Positions 1 through 5,378 of a DNA stretch of 7,218 bases are shown here, in pieces (within the stretch, counting starts at the first letter, position 1; every line of letters begins with the position of its first letter). Source of the stretch: an uncultured Collinsella sp. (GTDB lineage Bacteria > Actinomycetota > Coriobacteriia > Coriobacteriales > Coriobacteriaceae); the NCBI GenBank assembly GCA_905208975.1, contig CAJLRE010000076.1, positions 1-7,218 on the forward strand, written 5' to 3'. The position numbers were made by a program, and so were the translations under genes. The notes below the pieces were generated by a model that saw only the letters and a list, made by a program, of their open reading frames with translations, was not told the origin of the DNA and made no database searches.

Positions 1-2
1 GG

Positions 3-269
3 TTAGAACGAGAGGCTGTCGTCGGTGTTGGCGGCTTCGCCGTCGGCGAGCACGTCGTTGCCGTCGACGTCCTTAAGGAGCACCGAGACCTTCTGCTCGG
101 CATCGGACAGGCGGGTGCGCAGGCTTTTGAGGAGCTCGACGCCGCGGGTGTAGCTCTCGAGCGACTCCTCAAGCTCCATATCGCCCGACTCCAGGCTGCG
201 GATGATGAGCTCCAGCTCCTGCGAGGCCTGCTTGTACGTAAGCTGCTCGACCGGGGTCTTCTCTGCCAT
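3..269 (-). CDS. xseB: Exodeoxyribonuclease VII small subunit
   Basis: Small subunit of exonuclease VII, the cytoplasmic nuclease that degrades single-stranded DNA to oligonucleotides; several XseB chains bind each XseA. The 88-aa product is close to the usual family length of about 80. It carries the family core at residues 11-65: TYKQASQELELI, then a SLESGDMELEESLE segment and YTRGVELLKSLR, forming two amphipathic helices, followed by a DAEQKV stretch. The tail after about residue 68 is acidic and probably disordered, as is common in the family. The ATG is preceded by a purine-rich site (AGGAAAGGAAACAGAT). The gene follows xseA by 42 bp on the same strand, so the two subunits should be cotranscribed. 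The gene is complete, with its TAA two bases inside the window edge. Function follows from sequence family and neighbour; little doubt. Confidence 0.95.
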   Translation of the reverse strand: MAEKTPVEQLTYKQASQELELIIRSLESGDMELEESLESYTRGVELLKSLRTRLSDAEQKVSVLLKDVDGNDVLADGEAANTDDSLSF

Positions 270-311
270 ATCTGTTTCCTTTCCTAAGGGTCTATCACTG
301 CGAAACGCGGT

Positions 312-1763
312 CTACTCGACCGTATCGACCGTTGCTGCCACGTTGCCGTCTGCCATGCGCACGCGAATGGCGTCGCCAGGCTTAAAGGTCTTGGCACTCG
401 TAGCCACACCATCATCGCTGTACGCGATGGAATAGCCGCGAGCAAGCACTTTGAGCGGCGACAGGGCATCGAGCGACGCTGCCGCACGGCTCAGGTCGGA
501 CGCTGGCTTGCTGAGCATCGTGCGCCCTTGATGCTCTAGGCGGGAACTCGCAAGCGTGAGCGCATGGCGCTTACCATCGAGCCCCGAGGTGCTTGTAATC
601 AGACGCTCGGGCAAGCGCTCAAAGTTGGAGCGGAATGTCCCGACCGAGCGTACTATGGCGCCCGACAGGCGATCGGCAGTCAGCGCAAGCTCCGATTCGC
701 GACGCTCGACCATAAATGTGGGGTCGTTGAGGCACGGGCGACACGCAGCGGCATCGAGCGCATCACCCAAGCGAGCCGTATAGGTATCCCAGTCACGGCG
801 ACCGCGCTGATCGAGCATCTCCAGGTCGACCTGGGCCGACCCAATCATCGATGCCATCGCGGCGCCCAGACGCTGATGGCGCGTCTCGAGCACGTCGGCC
901 AACTCCGTCATAGCCGGCGCCACCGATTCTGCCGCTGCCGTTGGCGTGGAGGCGCGACGGTCGCTCACCATGTCGCAGATCGAGGTATCGGGCTCATGCC
1001 CAATGCCCGTCACCACAGGCACGGGACAGGCTGCCACCGCACGGGCAAGCTCCTCGTCGTTAAAGGTCATGAGATCCTCGAAGGAGCCACCGCCGCGCAC
1101 CAGCAAGATGCAATCGGGTGCCGGCGTAATGGCAGCGGCGCGGCGCAAGCCTTCAATAAGCTCAGCCGGCGCACCCTCGCCTTGCACCTTTGCGCCCACG
1201 CAGACGAGCTCGACGAGCGAGTTGCGTCGGCGCAGCGTACGCTTGACGTCGTCGATTACCGCACCGGAAAGCGAGGTGACGACCGCCACGCGGGAGCAGA
1301 ACACCGGGATGCGGCGTTTGCGCGCTTCGTCCATCAGGCCCTCGCGGCGTAGCTTTTCGGCCAGTTGCGCCACTTGTTGACGCAGCAGACCCTCCCCCGC
1401 CAGCGAGAACGAGCGGGCGACAAAGCTCATACGACCCGTGGGCTTATAGAGGTTGAAGCTGCCCTTAAAGCTCACCTGCATGCCGTCACGCAGATCGAAG
1501 GTACGCTTGAGATAGGCGCCCTTCCAGATGATGCAGTCGACGGCGGCCGAGTCGTCTTTAATCTGGAAGTAGCAGTGGCCGCTTCGGGCGTTGGGGCCAC
1601 GGAAACCCGTGACCTCGCCCAGGACACTCAGCTGCGGAATGGCATCGAGCGCGCCGGCGGCGATCTCTACCGCTTGGCTCACGCTGAGCTCCTTGCGCTC
1701 CTGATCGTCCGAGCCGTCGAACTCGGCGGAAACGGCATTGCCGGTTAGATTCCAGCCTGCCAC
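312..1763 (-). CDS. xseA: Exodeoxyribonuclease VII large subunit (GTG start)
   Basis: Catalytic large subunit of exonuclease VII, acting with XseB on single-stranded DNA in repair and recombination. The 483-aa protein has an N-terminal OB-fold for single-stranded DNA at about residues 26-120 (LSVSQAVEIA, then SGHCYFQIKDD and VDCIIWKG). The nuclease domain follows, with RIPVFCSRVAVVTS at 151-164, RGGGSFEDL at 223-231, FNDEELARA at 234-242, GHEPD at 255-259 and SDRRASTPTAAAES at 267-280. A long helical region comes next, and the conserved SPLKVLARGYS lies at 435-445. All expected motifs are present, so it should be active. I chose GTG at 1763 because a full AAAGGAGG sits 4 bases before it. An in-frame ATG (1781) and TTG (1790) lie upstream, but the Shine-Dalgarno would then be inside the gene. 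The first 25 residues are a poorly conserved extension in front of the OB-fold. xseB follows 42 bp downstream. Confidence 0.95.
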   Translation of the reverse strand: MAGWNLTGNAVSAEFDGSDDQERKELSVSQAVEIAAGALDAIPQLSVLGEVTGFRGPNARSGHCYFQIKDDSAAVDCIIWKGAYLKRTFDLRDGMQVSFKGSFNLYKPTGRMSFVARSFSLAGEGLLRQQVAQLAEKLRREGLMDEARKRRIPVFCSRVAVVTSLSGAVIDDVKRTLRRRNSLVELVCVGAKVQGEGAPAELIEGLRRAAAITPAPDCILLVRGGGSFEDLMTFNDEELARAVAACPVPVVTGIGHEPDTSICDMVSDRRASTPTAAAESVAPAMTELADVLETRHQRLGAAMASMIGSAQVDLEMLDQRGRRDWDTYTARLGDALDAAACRPCLNDPTFMVERRESELALTADRLSGAIVRSVGTFRSNFERLPERLITSTSGLDGKRHALTLASSRLEHQGRTMLSKPASDLSRAAASLDALSPLKVLARGYSIAYSDDGVATSAKTFKPGDAIRVRMADGNVAATVDTVE

Positions 1764-1767
1764 GCAG

Positions 1768-1775
1768 CCTCCTTT
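1768..1775 (-). promoter_or_regulatory. Ribosome binding site deciding the xseA start
   Basis: On the minus strand AAAGGAGG is followed by CTGC and then GTG. This near-perfect anti-16S complement, 4 bases from GTG 1763, argues for that start over the in-frame ATG at 1781, which has no comparable site. The spacing is slightly short but workable. Confidence 0.75.
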
Positions 1776-1832
1776 CGTCATCGTGCACAAGGGCTTCGGC
1801 CCTGCGCAAATTCAAGTCCAACACATAGTACA

Positions 1833-1862
1833 GCGCCGCGAGGACACGAATCCCCGCGGCGC
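1833..1862. repeat. GC-rich hairpin between yugP and xseA, possible terminator
   Basis: GCGCCGCG (1833-1840) is a perfect inverted match to CGCGGCGC (1855-1862). After one A-C mismatch, GGA pairs with TCC, leaving a 6-base CACGAA loop. It lies 16 bases past the yugP stop codon in the minus-strand transcript, where a terminator or attenuator would sit. No T-run follows on either strand, so it is not a canonical intrinsic terminator. The rest of the 115-bp gap holds a smaller hairpin, AGGGC/GCCCT at 1790-1803 with a four-base loop, in the xseA leader, and a weak TACTAT box at 1825-1830. I find no convincing -35 element. Confidence 0.55.
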
Positions 1863-1878
1863 CCAGCGACCCAATTTG

Positions 1879-2583
1879 TTATCGGTTGGAGTTTCTGTTG
1901 TAGCGAGCCATAAGATAGAGCAGCTGAATGATCGAAGTGAGCGCTGCGGCCACATAGGTAAGCGCGGCCGCTGTCAGCACCTTCTTGGCACCGTTGACCT
2001 GCTTGGAGCTCATGCCCGACTGCTCGATGTACGCCACGGCGCGGCGGCTGGCATCAATCTCGACCGGCAGCGTAACCAGTTGGAACAGCACGCTAAACGA
2101 GAAGAAGATCAGCGCGAGGGTCGTGAGCCCGGCAATGTTCATAAACAGGCCCAAGAGCAACACGATGGTCCAGGTGTTCTGGGTAAAGTTGACGACCGGC
2201 ACGAGGGCGGTGCGAACCTTCATCATGGCGTAACCGCTTTGGCGCTGGGCGGCATGGCCCGCCTCGTGGCAGGCGACGGCAACGCTTGCGACCGACCCGC
2301 CCGAACGGTTGGCGTCCGAGAGATACAGGTTATTGTCCTGCGGGTTGTAATGGTCGGTGAGCTCGCCGGCGACACCCTTGATACCCACGGCGTTGCAGCC
2401 GTTGGCGTCGAGCATGCGGCGAGCGACCGTGGCGCCCGTGTCGCCGTCCGAGCGAACCTTGGACCAGGTTTTGTACGTCGAGTTGATATAGTTCTGTGCG
2501 GCAAGGCCAAGCACTGTGCAGACAAGAACAACCAGCAGGTACAGCGGGTCGATGCCAAAGCCGTAACCATAGTAATAGGGCAT
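1879..2583 (-). CDS. yugP: YugP-family membrane zinc metallopeptidase
   Basis: Integral membrane protein of the YugP / Zn_peptidase_2 family, predicted zinc-dependent protease; the physiological substrate is not known. The 234-aa length is typical. A Tyr/Gly-rich N-terminus (MPYYYGYGFG) leads into a first membrane helix at about 13-31. The zinc motif HEAGH is at 106-110 within ACHEAGHAA; its two His are metal ligands and Glu107 the catalytic base. The family-conserved LPVEIDASRRA at 172-182 probably supplies the third ligand (Glu175). Hydrophobic helices follow the motif at about 137-171, and a last one lies at about 203-225. The segment NNLYLSDANRSGGSVASVAVA just before the zinc motif is also typical. 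ATG 2583 was chosen because GGAGG lies 7 bases upstream; an in-frame extension to 2652 lacks a ribosome site and family resemblance. It sits 5' of xseAB on the same strand, separated by a hairpin. Confidence 0.92.
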   Translation of the reverse strand: MPYYYGYGFGIDPLYLLVVLVCTVLGLAAQNYINSTYKTWSKVRSDGDTGATVARRMLDANGCNAVGIKGVAGELTDHYNPQDNNLYLSDANRSGGSVASVAVACHEAGHAAQRQSGYAMMKVRTALVPVVNFTQNTWTIVLLLGLFMNIAGLTTLALIFFSFSVLFQLVTLPVEIDASRRAVAYIEQSGMSSKQVNGAKKVLTAAALTYVAAALTSIIQLLYLMARYNRNSNR

Positions 2584-2590
2584 GCGAATT

Positions 2591-2595
2591 CCTCC
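2591..2595 (-). promoter_or_regulatory. Ribosome binding site of yugP
   Basis: GGAGG on the minus strand, 7 bases before ATG 2583, inside CGGAGGAATTCGC. It fixes the start at MPYYY and excludes the 23-residue upstream extension of the open frame. Confidence 0.8.
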
Positions 2596-2618
2596 GAATC
2601 GAGTTACACGTTGGAGGC

Positions 2619-2649
2619 ATTCTACCCACTCGACTGACCAGCAAATCAA
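2619..2649 (-). promoter_or_regulatory. Candidate yugP promoter
   Basis: On the minus strand a TAGAAT box (2624-2619) lies 19 bases downstream of TTGATT (2649-2644). These match the housekeeping -10 in 5 of 6 and the -35 in 4 of 6 positions, although the spacer is longer than the ideal 17. A start near 2612 would give a leader of about 30 bases. The -35 touches the palindrome at 2648-2659. Weak individually, but placed correctly after the rnd 3' hairpins. Confidence 0.35.
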
Positions 2650-2659
2650 CATCGATGTT
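2648..2659. repeat. Perfect 12-bp palindrome, possible operator
   Basis: AACATCGATGTT is a perfect palindrome ending at the putative -35 of yugP and 65 bases upstream of its ATG. This is the size and position expected for a dimeric repressor or activator site. No cognate regulator can be named, and I see no second copy in the window. Confidence 0.35.
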
Positions 2660-2675
2660 TTGGCAATGTCAGCGA

Positions 2676-2773
2676 AAACGGTCGAGAGCGAGCAAGGTGA
2701 CGTGAAAGAGAAGCGTCGCGTACTTTGGTACGCGAGCGACGATTGAACGTCAGATTGCCGCTCTCGGCCGTTT
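2676..2773. repeat. Long imperfect inverted repeat (hairpin of about 98 nt)
   Basis: The two halves pair over their whole length. AAACGGTCGAGAGCG (2676-2690) pairs with CGCTCTCGGCCGTTT (2759-2773), 15 pairs with one G-T wobble. After a bulged A, GCAA (2692-2695) pairs with TTGC (2755-2758). After two mismatches, TGACGT (2698-2703) pairs with ACGTCA (2747-2752). An unpaired stretch of 12 versus 11 bases follows, then TCGCGTAC (2716-2723) pairs with GTACGCGA (2728-2735) around a TTTG loop. That is 33 pairs in total. It is noncoding, between the rnd stop and the yugP promoter. It could end rnd transcripts (minus-strand reading finishes CCGTTTTCG), or be a small RNA, a REP/MITE-like element or a processed double-stranded RNA. 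None of these is proved. Confidence 0.8.
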
Positions 2774-2786
2774 GCAGCGTCGAGCT

Positions 2787-2814
2787 GTTACGCGGTTTGG
2801 TAAAACCGCGTAAC
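2787..2814. terminator. Perfect 12-bp hairpin just past rnd
   Basis: GTTACGCGGTTT (2787-2798) pairs perfectly with AAACCGCGTAAC (2803-2814) around a GGTA loop. In the rnd (minus-strand) transcript it begins 8 bases after the TAG. Position and strength suggest rnd 3'-end formation or protection. The minus-strand continuation (AGCTCGACGC) has no T-run, so it is not a standard intrinsic terminator. On the plus strand it is followed by TATATACCTATAG, but no plus-strand gene ends there. Confidence 0.5.
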
Positions 2815-2821
2815 TATATAC

Positions 2822-3955
2822 CTATAGCAATTCAATTTTGCCGTCCTTCACCGTCAGCCCCATATTGCCCGAGAGCAGATCGTCCAGGCGCGAACCCACA
2901 AGCTCAAAACGCCAGCCTTCGCGCAGGGGGCTCTGCTCGGGATGCTCAATATAGTCGGCCAGGTCATCGCGCGAGGCAATGACCGAGGTCGCCACGCCCG
3001 AGCGTTCGGCAACCAGGCGGATGAGCGCGTACATCAGGTCCGTCACGCTCTCCAACTCCGGAGAGATCTGGCGATGCCCGCGCACCATGAGCGGCAGGCG
3101 ATCGTGCGGGCAGCTTGCGCCGCGCTTGATAGCCATGAGCGCACCGTCCACGTCGCGCTCCCCCAGCTGATCGGTGCCGCGGATGCTGCGGAACTCCTCA
3201 ACGCGCACGGGATTGCGCTTAACGAGCGCAAGCAGCGTGTCGTCGGACATGACCCACTTGCGCGGGATGTTACGGCGCTCGGCGCGGTCCTCGCGCCAGG
3301 CGGCGAGCTCGCGCGCGATGCCCAGCTGGTGGCGGCTGCACGAGTTGATGCGCTTGACCTTGCGGAACGCCTCGTGGCGATCGGCGCGATAGTGCGACTC
3401 GTCAGTCAGCGGGCGCAGCTCGTCGAGCACCCAGTCCACGCGACCCAGCTCGCGCAGGCGGCTCATCATCTCGGTATAGGCAACGATCAGGTACTTGACG
3501 TCATCGATCGCATACTCAATCTGCTTATCGGTCAGCGGGCGGCGCGACCAGTCGGTCAGCGACTCGGTCTTGGGCAGCGAGACGCCGCAAAACGTCTGCA
3601 CGAGCGCGCCGTAGGAAATCTGCTGGCGTTCGCCCAAAAAGGCGGCGGCCACCTGCGTGTCAAAAATCGGACGCGGCAGCACGCCCACGGTATGGAGCAT
3701 AACCTCCATATCCTGCGAGCAGGCGTGGAAGACTTTGGTCACGCTCTCGTCGGCCATAAGCTCGGCCAGCGGCGACAGGTCGTCGATCACCAGAGGGTCG
3801 ACCGCTACGCTCTCGGCAGGGGTGGCAATCTGGACCAGGCACAGACGCGGATGGAACGTGCGCTCGCGCAAAAACTCGGTATCGACGGCAATCGCGTCGA
3901 ACTCACGGGCGCGCTGGCAAAAGTCGAGTAGAGCCTGATGTGTGGAAATGTACAT
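2822..3955 (-). CDS. rnd: Ribonuclease D (DEDDy 3'-5' exonuclease with HRDC domain)
   Basis: 3'-to-5' exoribonuclease that trims tRNA precursors and other structured RNA 3' ends in the cytoplasm, using two metal ions. The 377-aa length matches the well-studied RNase D (about 375). Exo I is VDTEFLRERTF (Asp25, Glu27). Exo II is FHACSQDMEVM (Asp82). Exo III is YAIDDVKYL, with Tyr148 and Asp152 completing the DEDDy set. FDTQVAAAFLG (98-108), YGALVQTFCGVSLPKTESLT and DWSRRPLT are also typical. An HRDC domain covers about 205-285 (RHQLGIARELAAWREDRAER, then NIPRKWVMSDDTLLALVKRNP), followed by a second, more divergent helical region. ATG 3955 is chosen because MYISTHQALL aligns with the normal N-terminus. 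A GTG at 3991 would add 12 residues but has no ribosome site; the chosen ATG also has only a weak one. Divergent from the lipid kinase gene. Confidence 0.93.
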   Translation of the reverse strand: MYISTHQALLDFCQRAREFDAIAVDTEFLRERTFHPRLCLVQIATPAESVAVDPLVIDDLSPLAELMADESVTKVFHACSQDMEVMLHTVGVLPRPIFDTQVAAAFLGERQQISYGALVQTFCGVSLPKTESLTDWSRRPLTDKQIEYAIDDVKYLIVAYTEMMSRLRELGRVDWVLDELRPLTDESHYRADRHEAFRKVKRINSCSRHQLGIARELAAWREDRAERRNIPRKWVMSDDTLLALVKRNPVRVEEFRSIRGTDQLGERDVDGALMAIKRGASCPHDRLPLMVRGHRQISPELESVTDLMYALIRLVAERSGVATSVIASRDDLADYIEHPEQSPLREGWRFELVGSRLDDLLSGNMGLTVKDGKIELL

Positions 3956-4017
3956 ATCAACCCATCGAATAAGGTTAGGCCCGAAAAACACGGGTAGGAT
4001 ATCGGCATTGCCTTACA

Positions 4018-4025
4018 ACTATACT
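4018..4025. promoter_or_regulatory. Overlapping divergent -10 boxes of rnd and the lipid kinase gene
   Basis: The octamer ACTATACT reads TATACT on the plus strand (4020-4025) and TATAGT on the minus strand (4023-4018), each matching the -10 consensus in 5 of 6 positions. The plus box is 28 bases before the kinase ATG, and the minus box is 62 bases before the rnd ATG. Convincing -35 boxes are absent on both sides. The arrangement fits a symmetric bidirectional promoter in this 98-bp divergent gap. Confidence 0.4.
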
Positions 4026-4053
4026 CGGTTAGTCACAGAACGGGAACGTAAGT

Positions 4054-4971
4054 ATGCGCTGCCTTATCATCCACAACCCGGCATCGGGCCCCAGCTCAGA
4101 TGAAATCTACGCGTTCACGCACGCCCTCGCGCAGGGCGGCGACGAGGTCGTGATGCGTTTTATCGGCGATGGCATGGAACCCGAGGACGCCGTGGCGGAC
4201 GTGCGCGAGTTTGATCGCGTGGTGATTTCGGGCGGCGACGGCACCGTCTCCAACGTGCTCGACCAAATGCGCGGATGCGGCGTCCCCACGCTCGTCTTCC
4301 CCTCCGGTACGGCCTGCCTGTTCTTCAATAACATCGGTAATGCCCCCGAGGCAGCGGCACTTGCCAAGGCCTGCCGCGCCGGTCGCACGGTCAAAGTAGA
4401 CATGGGCGAGCTCTTTTGGCTCGACGAGAACGGCAACGAGAAGCGCCACGGCTTTATCATCATCGCCGGCTCGGGCTTCGACGCCGAGATCATGATGAAG
4501 GCCGCCCCCACCAAAAACGACATCGGCGAGATCGCCTACTTCCTCTCCGCGCTCGCCACGCCCAACCCCACGGTGGCGCACTTTACCATCGAGCATGACG
4601 GCATTGTCGAGGAGCTCGATGGCATCTGCTGCATGGCCGGCAACACCTCGGTCATCCAAAACGACATCAACCTGTTCCCCGATTGCCGCATGAACGACGG
4701 CATGGTCGACATCGCGGTCATCGAGCCCGTAAAAACCGTGCAGCTGCTCCCGACCGTGATCACCGCCGCGCTCGACCCCGCCGGCAAGGTGCTCGGTCGT
4801 CCGCAGTTTAAGATCATCCAGACCAAGGAAGCCAAGATCACCTGCACCCCGTCGCTGGGCATGCAGTTCGATGGCGAGATTATCTCCAGCAATTCGGGCG
4901 TCTTTGGAGCCCGCGCGCTTCCGCAATGCCTCGACCTCATCGTCGACGAATTCTCACCGCTCGGAAAATAG
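4054..4971 (+). CDS. DAGK-family lipid kinase (diacylglycerol kinase-like)
   Basis: Soluble lipid kinase of the diacylglycerol / YegS / DgkB type, predicted to transfer phosphate from ATP to diacylglycerol or a related lipid at the inner face of the membrane. The 305 aa are typical. The N-terminal nucleotide domain opens with IIHNPASG (5-12) and carries VVISGGDGTVSNVL, with the GGDGT nucleotide motif at 60-64. PSGTACLFFNNI (83-94) occupies the place of the usual PxGTxNxxA, with Cys88 where Asn is normal. GSGFDAEIM (139-147) and NDIGEIAYFLSAL (155-167) match the linker and C-terminal beta domain. FPDCRMNDGMVDIAVIEP (208-225) and FDGE (272-275) match the conserved lipid-side motifs. The start gives the usual MxxxxIxNPxSG; the ribosome site (ACGGGAACGTAAGT) is weak. 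The real substrate cannot be read from sequence. A 30-aa membrane protein follows, overlapping its stop through the ribosome site. Confidence 0.88.
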   Translation: MRCLIIHNPASGPSSDEIYAFTHALAQGGDEVVMRFIGDGMEPEDAVADVREFDRVVISGGDGTVSNVLDQMRGCGVPTLVFPSGTACLFFNNIGNAPEAAALAKACRAGRTVKVDMGELFWLDENGNEKRHGFIIIAGSGFDAEIMMKAAPTKNDIGEIAYFLSALATPNPTVAHFTIEHDGIVEELDGICCMAGNTSVIQNDINLFPDCRMNDGMVDIAVIEPVKTVQLLPTVITAALDPAGKVLGRPQFKIIQTKEAKITCTPSLGMQFDGEIISSNSGVFGARALPQCLDLIVDEFSPLGK

Positions 4972-4975
4972 GAGG
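4970..4975 (+). promoter_or_regulatory. Ribosome binding site overlapping the kinase stop codon
   Basis: AGGAGG begins inside the kinase TAG and lies 5 bases before ATG 4981. The complete consensus and the overlap indicate translational coupling, and support the following 30-codon frame as a real gene. Confidence 0.8.
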
Positions 4976-4980
4976 ACCCC

Positions 4981-5073
4981 ATGAACGACAATCCCCTGAT
5001 CGGCTTTATTGTCATCGTCTTGGCCATGCTCGTCGGTTACGCCATCAACGTGATTCACCGCCGAAAGAAGTAA
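4981..5073 (+). CDS. 30-aa single-pass membrane microprotein
   Basis: I do not recognise a named family. The frame ATG-AAC-GAC-AAT to AAG-AAG-TAA encodes 30 residues: a short polar N-terminus MNDNP, one hydrophobic helix at about 6-25 (LIGFIVIVLAMLVGYAINVI), and a basic end HRRKK. By the positive-inside rule the N-terminus faces out and the C-terminus is cytoplasmic. It has a consensus AGGAGG at 5 bases, begins 10 bases after the kinase stop codon, and is followed 33 bases later by a strong terminator, so it is the last gene of a two-gene unit. A role in recruiting or modulating the lipid kinase at the membrane is inference from coupling only. Other possibilities are an independent stress microprotein or a membrane toxin; no antitoxin-like RNA is evident. 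Confidence 0.7.
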   Translation: MNDNPLIGFIVIVLAMLVGYAINVIHRRKK

Positions 5074-5106
5074 ATCCACATTGGTATGATATTCATCCAG
5101 TTATCG

Positions 5107-5156
5107 ACTCTCCCGCTGTTTATGCAAATCCTAAACAGCGGGAGAGTTTTCTTTTT
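5107..5156 (+). terminator. Strong intrinsic terminator after the kinase-microprotein unit
   Basis: ACTCTCCCGCTGTTTA (5107-5122) pairs perfectly over 16 bp with TAAACAGCGGGAGAGT (5132-5147), loop TGCAAATCC, followed by TTTCTTTTT. This is a textbook rho-independent terminator for plus-strand transcription and insulates the downstream peptidase gene. Confidence 0.93.
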
Positions 5157-5335
5157 GAGCGCCGTCTAATGCTTTATTCAGCTACAGTAAATGCAGGGTG
5201 CCTTTATTTAACTAAAGCTATATAATGAGTATTATTATCCGTTCATCGTATATTTCTTCACGCTCATCGAGTAAAAGCTGTTGTCGAATGAATACTCTTT
5301 ACACTTCCTTTAGGCTAGTAGATGTATTTATTAGC
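5157..5335 (+). promoter_or_regulatory. AT-rich promoter/leader region of the C69 peptidase gene
   Basis: This stretch without a gene is strikingly AT-rich (62 G/C in 5161-5340, hand count) compared with well over 60 percent GC in the coding DNA on both sides. It contains a perfect TATAAT at 5221-5226, though no recognisable TTGACA at 16-18 bp upstream. A small inverted repeat CTTTA/TAAAG (5202-5206 / 5213-5217) lies just before it. A second, weaker -35-like TTTACA occurs at 5298-5303. If TATAAT is used, the leader is about 150 bases, long enough for post-transcriptional control. No known riboswitch class is recognised. Confidence 0.45.
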
Positions 5336-5365
5336 TGAAACTCCGTACGGTTTCGCGGGGTTTCA
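5336..5365 (+). promoter_or_regulatory. Leader hairpin before the C69 peptidase gene
   Basis: TGAAACTCCG (5336-5345) pairs with CGGGGTTTCA (5356-5365), 10 pairs with one T-G wobble and a 10-base loop TACGGTTTCG. It ends 6 bases before the GGGAGGG ribosome site. The loop itself contains GGTTTC, which can compete for GAAAC in the 5' arm, so two alternative foldings are possible. It may stabilise the leader or control access to the ribosome site. Confidence 0.45.
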
Positions 5366-5371
5366 ACAGTT

Positions 5372-5378
5372 GGGAGGG
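5372..5378 (+). promoter_or_regulatory. Ribosome binding site deciding the C69 peptidase start
   Basis: GGGAGGG with the core GGAGG 4 bases before ATG 5382. It selects this ATG over the in-frame ATG at 5322, which has no ribosome site and would put 20 non-signal residues before the signal peptide. Confidence 0.8.

Noticed and set aside
564..1352. Plus-strand 262-codon frame opposite xseA
   Set aside because: Arg/His-rich mirror frame of a gene with all exonuclease VII motifs.
1738..2637. Plus-strand 299-codon frame opposite yugP and the intergenic gap
   Set aside because: No family features and no ribosome site; the opposite strand encodes HEAGH and membrane helices.
2640..2821. Insertion sequence or MITE ends
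   Set aside because: No transposase remnant and no target-site duplication found flanking the inverted repeat, so a mobile origin is left as a hypothesis rather than called.
2725..2982. Plus-strand 85-codon frame starting within the long hairpin
   Set aside because: It crosses both hairpins and then the antisense of rnd, with no ribosome site or protein-like pattern.
2942..3931. Plus-strand 329-codon frame opposite rnd
   Set aside because: Mirror-frame artefact; Ala/Arg/His-rich without recognisable motifs, whereas the minus strand encodes an intact DEDDy nuclease.
4096..4926. Antisense 276-codon frame over the lipid kinase gene
   Set aside because: Rich in His, Asp, Gly and Val, as expected for the mirror frame of a high-GC gene, with no domain and no ribosome site.
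5085..5090. TATGAT as a -10 box just before the terminator
   Set aside because: No -35 element at suitable spacing, and any transcript would run immediately into the terminator.
4926..5225. 99-codon plus frame running from the kinase end through the terminator
   Set aside because: It overlaps the microprotein out of frame and reads straight through the 16-bp terminator stem; its Arg-rich start is an out-of-frame reading of the kinase gene.
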